DNA of 64,000 nucleotides. It comes from an uncultured Hungatella sp. (GTDB lineage Bacteria; Bacillota; Clostridia; Lachnospirales; Lachnospiraceae). This document shows positions 43,231 to 51,678 of the stretch, in pieces; position 1 is the stretch's first letter, and each line of letters starts with the position of its first letter. The stretch covers positions 124,001-188,000 of the forward strand of contig CAJTOT010000001.1 of assembly GCA_910577935.1 (NCBI GenBank). The letters run 5' to 3'. The notes under the pieces were generated by a model. The model saw nothing but the letters and a program-made list of their open reading frames with translations. It had not been told where the DNA came from and did not search any database. The translations under genes were made by a program, and so were the position numbers.

Positions 43231-44292
43231 TTACAGCACGCCGAACTTATAGATGGTCGTCGTCTTATATTCCTCCCCTGCCTTTACCACCGGCGACGGG
43301 AAGTTCTCCCTGTTTACCGCGTTGGGATAATTCTGGGTCTCGAAGCAGTAGCCGTCCCTGGCATTGTACCGGACGCCGCCCTTCCCCACATAGGAAGGCT
43401 TTAAGTTGTTGGCCGTGTACATCTGGACGCCCGGAAGGTCCGTGTACACTTCCATAAACCGCCCGCTGGCCTCGTCCACCGCCTTGGCGCTCAGGGACAT
43501 CTCGCCGGGCCTGTGGTTGAAACACCAGTTGTGGTCGTAGCCGCCGCCCTGCTTAAGCGGCTCATAGTCCGCCTCGATATCCTGGGCTATGGGCTTCATC
43601 ACCGTGAAGTCCATGGGGGTGCCCTTTACGGGAACAAGCTCGCCTGTGGGGATGGAGTTGTCGTCGGTGGCGGTAAAATAATCCGCGTCCATCCACACCT
43701 TCTGGTTCATGGCACAGCCGGAATCGTGGCCCGCCAGGTTAAAATAGGCGTGGTTGGTGAAATTGGCGATGGTGTCCGCGTCGCATACCATGTGATAATC
43801 CAGGCGCAGGCTGTTGTCGGGAGTCAGGGTGTAGCTGACGGTCACGTTGGCGTTCCCGGGATATCCCTGGTCTCCGTCAGGGCTCAAGAGGGAAAAACGG
43901 ATGGCCGTCCCCAGGCCTGTCTCCTCCACTTCCACATCCCACACCCGGTCTCTGTAAAAGTCAGGGCCGCTGTGGAGGTTGTTGACCCCTGCGGAATTTT
44001 TAGCCAGCTGGTAGGTCTTGCCGTTTAAGGTGAAGCTGGCGCCGCCGATGCGGTTGGCGTACCTGCCCACAGGCTCCCCCGGATGTCCCGAGCCGTGGAG
44101 AAGCATATCCACCGTGTCATACCCCAGAACCACATCCGCCAGATGGCCGTCTCTGTCGGGAACCATCATGGTCAGCCACACGCCTCCCAGGTCCGTGAAA
44201 GAGGCCGACACGCCGTTTACATTGGTCAAAGTGTACCGGTATACCTGTCTCCCGTCGTCTGTACTCCCCAATTCTGTCTTTGTGTAACCCAT
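43231..44292 (-). CDS. galM: aldose 1-epimerase
   Basis: A 353-residue mutarotase from ATG 44292 (GGAGGAG 7 nt upstream). It interconverts alpha and beta anomers of sugars such as galactose and glucose. NLHSGPDFYRDRVWDVE, FTNHAYFNLAGHDSG (with catalytic His) and FCFETQNYPNAVNR (with the catalytic Glu) are present. It lies 14 nt upstream of topB. The sugar is not defined by context; no gal operon is nearby. Confidence 0.93.
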   Translation of the reverse strand: MGYTKTELGSTDDGRQVYRYTLTNVNGVSASFTDLGGVWLTMMVPDRDGHLADVVLGYDTVDMLLHGSGHPGEPVGRYANRIGGASFTLNGKTYQLAKNSAGVNNLHSGPDFYRDRVWDVEVEETGLGTAIRFSLLSPDGDQGYPGNANVTVSYTLTPDNSLRLDYHMVCDADTIANFTNHAYFNLAGHDSGCAMNQKVWMDADYFTATDDNSIPTGELVPVKGTPMDFTVMKPIAQDIEADYEPLKQGGGYDHNWCFNHRPGEMSLSAKAVDEASGRFMEVYTDLPGVQMYTANNLKPSYVGKGGVRYNARDGYCFETQNYPNAVNRENFPSPVVKAGEEYKTTTIYKFGVL

Positions 44293-44373
44293 TATCTCTC
44301 CTCCTGATATTATATTTTTGCAGCAGTTACGATTCCACATGGGATATGTGAACTGCCGCCCATGATTATCTCA

Positions 44374-45468
44374 TCACTGCTTTGCTTCGATATACCCCTG
44401 GGCCGTCAGTAGCTCCGCGCACAGTATGGCTCCCCCTGCCGCTCCCCGGACGGTATTGTGGGAGAGTCCCACGAACTTGTAGTCGTACACCGTGTCCTCT
44501 CTCAGCCTTCCTATGGAGATGCCCATGCCGTTCTCAAAGTCCACATCTGCCTTTACCTGGGGCCGGTCGTCCTCCTCCAGATACCGGATAAACTGCTTCG
44601 GCGCGCTGGGAAGCTCCAGCTCCTGGGGAAGCCCCTTAAAGGCAGCCAGCTTCTCCACCAGCTGTTCCTTCGACGGCTTCTTCCTAAACTTCACAAACAC
44701 CGCAGCCGTGTGTCCGTTGAGCACCGGAACCCTGATGCACTGGCAGGTGATCACCGGCTCCTGGGCCTTCACGATGACTCCGTCTTCAATCTTTCCCCAC
44801 AGCCTGAGAGGCTCCTGCTCGCTCTTTTCCTCCTCGCCCCCGATGTAGGGGATAAGGTTCTCCACCATCTCCGGCCAGTCCTGAAAAGTCTTGCCGGCCC
44901 CTGAGATGGCCTGGTACGTGGTGGCCACCACCTCGTATGGCTCGAACTCTTTCCAGGCTGTCAGCACAGGCGCGTAGCTCTGGATGGAGCAGTTGGGCTT
45001 CACCGCCACAAAGCCTCTCCCCGTCCCCAGGCGCTTCCTCTGAAACTCGATCACCTGAAAATGCTCCGGGTTGATCTCCGGCACCACCATGGGCACGTCC
45101 GGCGTCCATCTGTGGGCGCTGTTGTTGGATACCACCGGCGTCTCGGTCTTCGCGTAGGCCTCCTCGACGGCCTTGATCTCCTCCTTGCCCATATCCACGG
45201 CGCTGAACACAAAATCTACCCCTGATGCCACCTTCTCCACCTGGTTCACATTCATGACAACCAGGTTTTTCACGGCTTCCGGCATGGGGGAAGACATTTT
45301 CCATCTGTCTCCCACCGCCTCCTGGTAGGTCTTTCCCGCCGAGCGGGGGCTTGCCGCCACAGCAACCACCTCATACCACGGGTGATTCTCCAGCAGGGAG
45401 ATAAATCTCTGCCCGACCATTCCTGTCGCTCCCAGAATGCCGACCTTTAATTTTTTTTCCATCTTCAT
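44374..45468 (-). CDS. asd: aspartate-semialdehyde dehydrogenase (archaeal/fungal type)
   Basis: A 364-residue enzyme reducing aspartyl phosphate to the semialdehyde at the branch to lysine, threonine, methionine and diaminopimelate. VGILGATGMVGQRFISLLEN is the NADPH-binding start. VAVKPNCSIQSYAP has the catalytic cysteine, and GLSHNTVRGAAGGAILCAEL ends the domain. The shape is the archaeal/fungal type common in Clostridia rather than the enterobacterial one. ATG 45468 has GGAG upstream; ATG 45462 is an alternative. Confidence 0.95.
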   Translation of the reverse strand: MKMEKKLKVGILGATGMVGQRFISLLENHPWYEVVAVAASPRSAGKTYQEAVGDRWKMSSPMPEAVKNLVVMNVNQVEKVASGVDFVFSAVDMGKEEIKAVEEAYAKTETPVVSNNSAHRWTPDVPMVVPEINPEHFQVIEFQRKRLGTGRGFVAVKPNCSIQSYAPVLTAWKEFEPYEVVATTYQAISGAGKTFQDWPEMVENLIPYIGGEEEKSEQEPLRLWGKIEDGVIVKAQEPVITCQCIRVPVLNGHTAAVFVKFRKKPSKEQLVEKLAAFKGLPQELELPSAPKQFIRYLEEDDRPQVKADVDFENGMGISIGRLREDTVYDYKFVGLSHNTVRGAAGGAILCAELLTAQGYIEAKQ

Positions 45469-45602
45469 GTCCTTATTCTCCTCGTGTCCCATTCAAAATC
45501 TCTCGGCCCGTTCCACACCTCTGCGGTCTGAACTGCTGCCAAAACTATACTAACCTATACCGGCTAAAAAGTCAAATGTCCGTGTAATAAAGACATCCCT
45601 TG

Positions 45603-46583
45603 CTACACATACCCGCAGATTCCCCTCACAGACACTTCCCCTGAGAGCACCCGGTGCAGCTGTCCGTCCTCCCGCTCCACCAAAAGCTCCCCCTCCCGGT
45701 CAATTCCGCGGCACACGCCGGGATAAGCCCCCGCCGGGTCCAGAACCGTCACCCGGCGGTTTATATTTACCAGGCGGCTTTCATATTCCTCCTTCAGAGA
45801 AGACAGGTCTCCCGCCTCCAGGAAAGCCTGGTAGTAATGCCAGAAGGAATCTGCCACGGCGCTGATCACAGGCGCTCTCTTGTAGGTCTTTCCTGTCTCC
45901 AGACAGAGGGAGGTGGCCGTCTTCGACAGCTCCTCGGGAAATTCCTTCATATTCACATTGATTCCTATTCCCACCACCACATACTGGATCGTCTCCAGCT
46001 CCGTGGACATCTCCGTCAGGATTCCGCAGATCTTCTTTCCGTTCAGCACGATGTCATTGGGCCATTTTATCTGCGCGGAAAGGCGGGTCGCCTGAAAAAC
46101 GCCCTCAGAGACTCCCAGAGCCGCCGCCAGAGTCACCATGGAGGCCTTGGAGGGAGGGATATCCGGCCTGAGCACCAGGCTCATCCAGATGCCTGTTCCG
46201 GGTGGGGACACCCAGTTTCTCCCTCTCCGTCCCTTTCCGGCATTCTGTGTCTCCGCCACCACCAGGGTTCCCTCTCCGGCGCCTCCCTCGGCCAGGTACT
46301 TGGCCCTGGTGTTGGTGGAGTCGGTCTCGTCATAGCAGACCACCCTCCAGCCCCGGTTTTCTCGGGCCATACAGCTTTTTATCTCCGCCTCCGTTATCAC
46401 GTCCCCGCCCTCCACCAGGCGGTATCCTCTGTTTCTCACCGCCTCGATCTTGTATCCCTCGCCCTGAAGCTGCTTGATCACCTTCCACACGGCGGTTCTG
46501 GACACTCCCAGCTGCGTGCACAGCTCCTGGCCGGACAGATAGTCCTCACATTCTTTTAAAAGCCTTAAAATCTCTGTCTTCAC
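45603..46583 (-). CDS. birA: bifunctional biotin ligase/repressor
   Basis: A 326-residue protein. An N-terminal winged helix (LSGQELCTQLGVSRTAVWKV) for DNA binding precedes the biotin-protein ligase core with the adenylate loop GKGRRGRNWVSPPGTGIW and the KWPNDIVLNG motif. It activates biotin as biotinyl-AMP and attaches it to acceptor proteins, and represses biotin genes. The C-terminal SH3-like domain (RVTVLDPAGAYPGVCRGIDR) is present. It ends 3 nt before a small membrane-protein gene's start region and forms an operon with it. Confidence 0.96.
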   Translation of the reverse strand: MKTEILRLLKECEDYLSGQELCTQLGVSRTAVWKVIKQLQGEGYKIEAVRNRGYRLVEGGDVITEAEIKSCMARENRGWRVVCYDETDSTNTRAKYLAEGGAGEGTLVVAETQNAGKGRRGRNWVSPPGTGIWMSLVLRPDIPPSKASMVTLAAALGVSEGVFQATRLSAQIKWPNDIVLNGKKICGILTEMSTELETIQYVVVGIGINVNMKEFPEELSKTATSLCLETGKTYKRAPVISAVADSFWHYYQAFLEAGDLSSLKEEYESRLVNINRRVTVLDPAGAYPGVCRGIDREGELLVEREDGQLHRVLSGEVSVRGICGYV

Positions 46584-46586
46584 ATC

Positions 46587-46895
46587 CTACCTCCAGATGC
46601 TGAACCCGCTGATCACCGTCATCACCAGAAGAAACGCCGCGACCGCCAACAGGCCCAGGGCCAGAAATTTTTTCTTCCTATTGCGCCCGCTCTGCCGGTA
46701 TCGGTAGATGCCGTTGACAATATTGAGCACGGCGGTGAGAAAGAATATCATGGGAAACATGATCATATTGTTTTCTGGGTCAATGAAGGCAATCACTGCC
46801 ATGACCACCACCAGGACGCCTATGACAATGTGGACCCAGTCCAGAATCAAAGTGACGTTTCTGGGGCTTTTTCTTCTTCCCTGTCCGTACATCAT
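46587..46895 (-). CDS. small membrane protein (102 aa)
   Basis: Three membrane segments (about residues 18-38, 43-62 and 78-98) with a basic loop RYRQSGRNRKKKF between the second and third. The family is not named here with certainty; similar small proteins occur beside birA in Lachnospiraceae. It stands 3 nt downstream of argF's stop region and just upstream of birA, so it is probably co-expressed with both. Confidence 0.7.
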   Translation of the reverse strand: MMYGQGRRKSPRNVTLILDWVHIVIGVLVVVMAVIAFIDPENNMIMFPMIFFLTAVLNIVNGIYRYRQSGRNRKKKFLALGLLAVAAFLLVMTVISGFSIWR

Positions 46896-46898
46896 CCG

Positions 46899-47888
46899 TT
46901 AATCTCCCAGCGTGGCGGCCATGACGGCCTTTATGGTGTGCATCCGGTTCTCCGCCTCGTCAAATACCTTGGAACACGGCGACTGGAACACCTCGTCCGT
47001 CACCTCCATATCTGTTATCCCGAACCGTGCGCTCATCTCTTTTCCGATGGCAGTCTTCAGATCGTGGAAGGCAGGCAGGCAGTGGAGGAATATGGCCTCT
47101 GGCCCCGCATTGTCCATGACGGCCTTCGTCACCTTGTAGGGGGTCAGCCGGCGGATTCTCTCCTCCCAGACATGGTCAGGCTCTCCCATGGATACCCACA
47201 CATCGGTGTAAACTACATCCGCCCCTCTCGTCCCCTGCTCCACGTCCTCGGTGAGAGTGACCGAGCCGCCGGAACACAGGGCATACTCCCGGCACTCTTC
47301 CACAAGCTCCTCTGCCGGAAAATACTCTTTCGGGGCGCAGGCCACAAAGTCCAGCCCCATCTTGGAGCACGCCACCATGAGGGAATTGCCCATATTATAC
47401 CGCGCATCCCCCATATAGACAAGTTTTATCCCTTTTAATCTCCCAAAATGCTCCCTGACGGTGAGAAGGTCTGCCAGCATCTGGGTCGGGTGGTACTGGT
47501 TGGTGAGCCCGTTCCACACCGGCACGCCGGCATGCTTTGCCAGCTCCTCCACAATCTCCTGGCCGAATCCCCGGTACTCGATGCCTTCGTACATCCTCCC
47601 CAGGACCCTGGCCGTGTCGGCGATGCTCTCTTTCCTGCCGATCTGGGAGCCGGCCGGCTCCAGATAAGTGGTCCCCATGCCCAGATCGTGGGCCGCCACC
47701 TCGAAGGCGCACCGGGTCCGGGTGCTGGTCTTCTCAAAAATCAACGCCACATTCTTCCCCCTGTGGCTGTCCACCGGAATCCCTTTTTTCTTTTTTTCCT
47801 TTAAGTCAGCCGCCAGATCCAAAAGATAGCCGATCTCCTCCGGGCTGTAGTCTTTTAATGTCAGGAAATGTCTCCCCTTTAAATTCAT
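46899..47888 (-). CDS. argF: ornithine carbamoyltransferase
   Basis: A 329-residue enzyme joining carbamoyl phosphate to ornithine to give citrulline. [19 protein letters not shown] carries the STRTR carbamoyl-phosphate site, [12 protein letters not shown] the HPTQ motif, and [10 protein letters not shown] the HCLP cysteine. The first Met kept is 47888, with GGGAGG 8 nt upstream; the fuller reading MTEGGKAMN adds seven codons without a better site. The ARG-box-like site at 47918 suggests arginine repression. It could serve synthesis or, reversed, the arginine deiminase route. Confidence 0.95.
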   Translation of the reverse strand: MNLKGRHFLTLKDYSPEEIGYLLDLAADLKEKKKKGIPVDSHRGKNVALIFEKTSTRTRCAFEVAAHDLGMGTTYLEPAGSQIGRKESIADTARVLGRMYEGIEYRGFGQEIVEELAKHAGVPVWNGLTNQYHPTQMLADLLTVREHFGRLKGIKLVYMGDARYNMGNSLMVACSKMGLDFVACAPKEYFPAEELVEECREYALCSGGSVTLTEDVEQGTRGADVVYTDVWVSMGEPDHVWEERIRRLTPYKVTKAVMDNAGPEAIFLHCLPAFHDLKTAIGKEMSARFGITDMEVTDEVFQSPCSKVFDEAENRMHTIKAVMAATLGD

Positions 47889-47917
47889 AGCCTTTCCTCC
47901 CTCTGTCATGTAGATGA

Positions 47918-47933
47918 CATGTATAATAATACA
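47918..47933. promoter_or_regulatory. candidate ARG box
   Basis: CATGTATAATAATACA resembles the ArgR/AhrC operator half-palindrome (TGAAT-AT-rich-ATTCA type). It lies just downstream of the argF -10 box, a position typical of arginine repression. Confidence 0.45.
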
Positions 47934-47935
47934 GA

Positions 47936-47964
47936 ATTATAGTGTATTAGCTATAATTATGCAA
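47936..47964 (-). promoter_or_regulatory. argF promoter
   Basis: On the minus strand TTGCAT (47964-47959) and TATAAT (47941-47936) are separated by 17 nt. The -35 lies inside the last codons of the upstream patatin gene. Confidence 0.7.
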
Positions 47965-49096
47965 GTCTCAGTTTTTCCTTCAGCTCTTTTGCGGTGTAGA
48001 CCCGGAAGCGGTTGATCCGCCGGCGTCTCGCCGCCTGCTCCAGGAGGGTCAGATAGAGCTCTTTGTAGTCCCAGCCCGGTTTCAGTTTCCAGTATCCGGC
48101 CATCATGGGATACAGCACCTCCATATAGTATCGGTACCCCGGAATCTCCTGTTCCCCCTCCTCCAGGACCGCCTGCAGCTCGGGGGGAAGCTGGTCTCTC
48201 CACAGCCTGGTCTCACGGACAAGCCTGTCCAGATACCATGCCTCGTCTTCCGGGGCGTCCAGGTAATACCACCGCCCCTTCAGGCCGTACAGAAAGCGGA
48301 GTCCGTCGTAATACCCCAGCTTCATGTTCTTTCTGACCCGCTTTTTTTCAAACTCCAAAAGTCCTCCCAGGTCCTGGCGGGGGGCGATGTGCCTGACATC
48401 AGCGTCCTCCGGAATCTCGGTGACTTTCTCAGAGTCAAAGCCCAGGCCGTAGATGCGGATCACGATAATATCCCTATAGCCATGGTCCAGAAGCACGTCA
48501 AGGGGGACGTTGTTCCAGCCTCCGCCGTCCAGATATTTCCGTCCGCCCAGCTTCTCCCTCTTAAACACAGGCAGATACGCGCTGGCCATGAGCATATCTC
48601 CCACCGCTCCGGGCTGAATATCCCGGAGGCTGACCGACAGAAGCTGTCTGTCGCTTAAGGAGTAGGTGGTGATGTAGAGTTCCCGCCCCGACCTGCGCAG
48701 CCGCTCCTCATCCACAGTCTCCCCGATCAGCTCCTTGAGAGGCGTGATGTCAAATCCCCTGTCGTGGAGAAACCGCCTGACCTCCTCTGTCAGCAGCTTC
48801 ATGTCCACGGATTTTAAGTCCCTGCTCCTCACTCCCTCCATGACGCCGTCGTCAACATCCATGACCTTGGAGTAGCTGATATTTTCCCAGATGTACTCTG
48901 CCCTCTCCAGATCGTCCATGCAGATGAGAGCGCCGTTGAGAGCCCCAACGGAGGCTCCCGCCACTCCCTTCACCGGAATTCCCGCCTCTCTGAGGGCTCT
49001 CCAGGCTCCTATCTGGTATGCCCCCTTGGCTCCGCCTCCTTCCAGTACCAGCCCGTACTCTTTTGTCCGGTCAACCTGAAGCTCCAAAAAATTCAC
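47957..49096 (-). CDS. patatin-like phospholipase
   Basis: A 379-residue lipid acyl hydrolase. The oxyanion loop GLVLEGGGAKGAYQIGAW and catalytic serine motif GASVGAL (GxSxG) are near residues 18 and 48; the aspartate is in LDGGGWNNVP (DGG) near 193. The C-terminal 150 residues are a basic, Tyr/Trp-rich extension ending in ARRRRINRFRV. The substrate is likely membrane phospholipid or an unusual lipid; some such proteins act in host or phage conflict, but nothing here shows it. Confidence 0.9.
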   Translation of the reverse strand: MNFLELQVDRTKEYGLVLEGGGAKGAYQIGAWRALREAGIPVKGVAGASVGALNGALICMDDLERAEYIWENISYSKVMDVDDGVMEGVRSRDLKSVDMKLLTEEVRRFLHDRGFDITPLKELIGETVDEERLRRSGRELYITTYSLSDRQLLSVSLRDIQPGAVGDMLMASAYLPVFKREKLGGRKYLDGGGWNNVPLDVLLDHGYRDIIVIRIYGLGFDSEKVTEIPEDADVRHIAPRQDLGGLLEFEKKRVRKNMKLGYYDGLRFLYGLKGRWYYLDAPEDEAWYLDRLVRETRLWRDQLPPELQAVLEEGEQEIPGYRYYMEVLYPMMAGYWKLKPGWDYKELYLTLLEQAARRRRINRFRVYTAKELKEKLRLA

Positions 49097-49135
49097 CGCT
49101 CCTTTCGATAATCCGCCAGACTCCGCCTGGGTATT

Positions 49136-49173
49136 TTTATAAAAAGGGGGCGCCTGCTGCCCAGACGCTCCCC
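49136..49173 (-). terminator. probable terminator after the SPFH/NfeD operon
   Basis: On the minus strand a GGGGAGCG/CGCCCCC stem is followed by TTTTTAT, 25 nt past the SPFH stop. Confidence 0.55.
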
Positions 49174-49197
49174 TATTTCACATGTCAATTACCCATG

Positions 49198-50136
49198 TCA
49201 ATCCTTGGCAATCTCCTTCACCGAGGCTACCAGCCCTGCCAGGCTCTGAATTTCCGACGGGATGATGATCTTGGTGGCCTTCCCGTCAGCCGCCTTTGCA
49301 AAAGCCTCCAGCCCTTTCAGCTGAAGCACCGCCTCGTCGGCCCCCACTTCCTTGATATACCGGAGGCCTTCCGCCGTGGCCTGCTGAATCTTTAAGATGG
49401 CCTCCGCCTGGCCTTCCGCCTCCTTGATCCGCTTCTCCTTCTCGGCCTCTGCCCGGAGAATGGCTGACTGCTTGTCGGCCTCCGCGTCGAGAATCACAGA
49501 CTCCTTCTTGCCCTCAGCCACCAGGATGGTGGACTTCTTCTCGCCTTCAGCCCGGAGGATGGCCTCACGGCGCTCCCGCTCCGCCTTCATCTGCTTTTCC
49601 ATGGCGTCCTGGATGGCGGCGGGAGGGATAATGTTCTTAAGCTCCACCCGGTTCACCTTGATTCCCCACGGATCTGTGGCCACGTCCAGGGATGCCCGCA
49701 TCTTCGTGTTGATGGTCTCCCTGGAAGTCAGCGTCTGGTCAAGCTCCAGGTCGCCGATAATGTTGCGCAGCGTGGTGGCTGTCAGGTTCTCGATGGCCAT
49801 AATGGGATTCTCCACGCCGTAGGTGAACAGCTTGGGATCTGTGATCTGGAAAAACACCACCGTGTCGATGCGCATGGTTACATTGTCCTTGGTGATCACC
49901 GGCTGGGGCGCGAAATCCACAACCTGCTCCTTCAACAGGACTCTCTTCGCAACCCGGTCGATAAAAGGCGCCTTAAAATGAAGCCCTACGGACCATGTCT
50001 CCTTGTAGGCTCCCATCCGCTCCACAACCATGGCCTGGGCCTGGGGAACCATCTTCACGCATGTGGACAATATGATCAAAATGATAATGATCAGAACGAT
50101 AAAACCTGTTAAACCGAAAAAAACTCCAACTCCCAT
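49198..50136 (-). CDS. SPFH/Band 7 membrane protein (QmcA-like)
   Basis: A 312-residue protein: one N-terminal membrane helix (GLTGFIVLIIIILIILSTC), a Band 7 domain (QAQAMVVERMGAYKETWSVG, IIPPAAIQDAMEKQMKAERE) and a long Ala/Glu-rich coiled coil (about 190-270) whose AEGEKKSTILVAEGKKESVI repeats are typical. Proteins of this type organise membrane microdomains. The next gene is NfeD, its constant partner, which starts at 50137 with no gap. Confidence 0.94.
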   Translation of the reverse strand: MGVGVFFGLTGFIVLIIIILIILSTCVKMVPQAQAMVVERMGAYKETWSVGLHFKAPFIDRVAKRVLLKEQVVDFAPQPVITKDNVTMRIDTVVFFQITDPKLFTYGVENPIMAIENLTATTLRNIIGDLELDQTLTSRETINTKMRASLDVATDPWGIKVNRVELKNIIPPAAIQDAMEKQMKAERERREAILRAEGEKKSTILVAEGKKESVILDAEADKQSAILRAEAEKEKRIKEAEGQAEAILKIQQATAEGLRYIKEVGADEAVLQLKGLEAFAKAADGKATKIIIPSEIQSLAGLVASVKEIAKD

Positions 50137-50577
50137 CTATTTTTCCTCCTGCACATTCCTGACAATCAGTTTCACTCCCTGTATGGCGCGGATCTCCACC
50201 ATCTCGCCCACAGGATATCTGTCTGCATCCCTCTCGGCCCTGGCAGTCCACTCCTGGCCGTTGACGATGGCAGATCCGGTTCCCTGAACATTGTCGATCT
50301 CCGCCGTGACCCTCGCCTGCATCCCCACCAGGCTCTCCGCGTTGGTCTTTGTGGCATGGCGGTTCACATTCTTCACCGCCCACGGCCTGATAAAAGCCAG
50401 CAGAGCAAAAGAGACCGCCGCGAACACCGCCAGCTGGGCGTTGACACTGCCCCCCGCCAGGCACACGAGAAACGCCGCCGCCGCCCCGCCCGCAAACCAC
50501 ATAGTAGTCAACGCCAAAGTCAACCCCTCAATCACCGCCAGCACGACGAAAGCAATCATCCAGTATACGGGTTCCAT
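50137..50577 (-). CDS. NfeD family membrane protein
   Basis: A 146-residue protein from ATG 50577 (GGAGGG 8 nt upstream). The first 80 residues hold 2-3 membrane helices (WMIAFVVLAVIEGLTLAL and others); the C-terminal OB-fold (MQARVTAEIDNVQGTGSAIV) matches NfeD. The downstream SPFH gene follows directly, and NfeD-SPFH pairs act in membrane microdomain assembly. This is the short form without the N-terminal serine-protease domain. Confidence 0.92.
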   Translation of the reverse strand: MEPVYWMIAFVVLAVIEGLTLALTTMWFAGGAAAAFLVCLAGGSVNAQLAVFAAVSFALLAFIRPWAVKNVNRHATKTNAESLVGMQARVTAEIDNVQGTGSAIVNGQEWTARAERDADRYPVGEMVEIRAIQGVKLIVRNVQEEK

Positions 50578-50669
50578 AATATCCCTCCTTATCCTCATGT
50601 ACTCTGCCATCTATTATACGCAATATATGTATTTCATTCAACTAAAAAGAATCTTAATTTTTATTACAG

Positions 50670-50805
50670 TTCAGACGGCGGGGAATCTGGGATGAATTTT
50701 GGGCGTCAAGCTCGCTTGTAAGCCAAAATTCATCCCAGATTCCCCATCGGGCGACCGCCCGATGCTTCTTGTCCGGCTCCGCCGGACAAGAAGATGCCGT
50801 CTGAA
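50670..50805. repeat. 136-bp four-stem palindromic element (copy 1)
   Basis: The outer stem TTCAGACGGC/GCCGTCTGAA (50670-50679, 50796-50805) encloses three perfect hairpins that abut one another: 23 bp (50680-50702/50723-50745), 8 bp (CATCGGGC/GCCCGATG, 50745-50764) and 13 bp (50765-50777/50781-50793). Almost no base is unpaired at the junction, so the DNA or RNA can fold as a four-way junction. A related copy lies at 53861-53991. It is in the nfeD-trmH gap and contains no gene. Confidence 0.9.
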
Positions 50806-50871
50806 TCTCCGAGCCTTCCCCATCCCCAAAGAGAAGATGCCGTCTGAATCTCCAAGCCTCCCCCCATCCCC
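50789..50871. repeat. 43-bp imperfect direct repeat
   Basis: AGAAGATGCCGTCTGAATCT recurs at 50789 and 50832 together with a following C-rich stretch ending CCCCATCCC. The repeat duplicates the right outer arm of the palindromic element. Confidence 0.75.
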
Positions 50872-50877
50872 TCCTCA

Positions 50878-51678
50878 TCAATTCCCCCTCCTCCGCTGTC
50901 TCGCCGCCTCGAACATGAGGATGGAGGAAGCCACCGCGGCGTTGAGAGATTCCACCCTCCCCGCCATGGGAATCCGGATAAACCGGTCGGCCATGGCCGC
51001 CGTCTCCTCCCCAAGCCCTCTGGCCTCGTTTCCGATGAGAAATCCCGTGTCTCCGGAGTAGTCCTCCTGGTCATAGTCCGCGCTCCCCTTCAAGTGGGCA
51101 GCGTAAAGGCGCACTCCCCGGCTCTTCAGCCCGGCTAAAGTCTCCGCCAGGTTCTCTGTGTACAGAAAAGGAACCCGGTAGACAGAGCCCATGGTGGAGC
51201 GGATAACCTTGGGATTGTAGATGTCCGCCGTGGTCTGGTCCATGATCACGCCGGTGACCCCCGCCCCTTCTCCCGCTCTGAGGATCGTCCCCAGATTTCC
51301 AGGGTCCTGGATCGTCTCCAGAATCATAAGCAGCCTGGGACCATCCCCCTCCAGCAAGTCTGCCATGGAATACCGGTACGCCCTGGCGACCGCCAGGATG
51401 CCCTGGGGCGTCTGGGTGTCCGACATGGCCTTCAGCGCCTCCTCCGTCACTGCCTGTATATTCTCTATCCCCTCCGTCACACAGGCGTGGGAAGAGTCCT
51501 GGAGAAATCTTCCGGTGGCATACACCTGGCAGACCCGGTCTCTGGGAAGCTCTCTGACCATCTTCGGCCCCTCTGCCACAAAGAGCCCTGTCTCCCTTCT
51601 GTATCTCGCCTTCTTCGCCAGTGCCGCCACATGTTTTACCTGGGCGTTGGCGGTGCTGGTAATCATGGCGGCGGTCAC
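50878..51678 (-). CDS. TrmH/SpoU family RNA 2'-O-methyltransferase
   Basis: A 266-residue methyltransferase. The start is GTG 51678, overlapping the nadE stop as GTGA, with GGAGG 6 nt upstream; ATG 51666 is the alternative. SPOUT-fold motifs are clear: IQDPGNLGTILRAGEGAG (motif 1), FLIGNEARGL (motif 2) and IPMAGRVESLNAAVASSILM (motif 3). The N-terminal extension (QVKHVAALAKKARYRRETG) is the RNA-binding substrate domain. It probably methylates rRNA; the exact nucleotide is unknown. Confidence 0.93.
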   Translation of the reverse strand: MTAAMITSTANAQVKHVAALAKKARYRRETGLFVAEGPKMVRELPRDRVCQVYATGRFLQDSSHACVTEGIENIQAVTEEALKAMSDTQTPQGILAVARAYRYSMADLLEGDGPRLLMILETIQDPGNLGTILRAGEGAGVTGVIMDQTTADIYNPKVIRSTMGSVYRVPFLYTENLAETLAGLKSRGVRLYAAHLKGSADYDQEDYSGDTGFLIGNEARGLGEETAAMADRFIRIPMAGRVESLNAAVASSILMFEAARQRRRGN

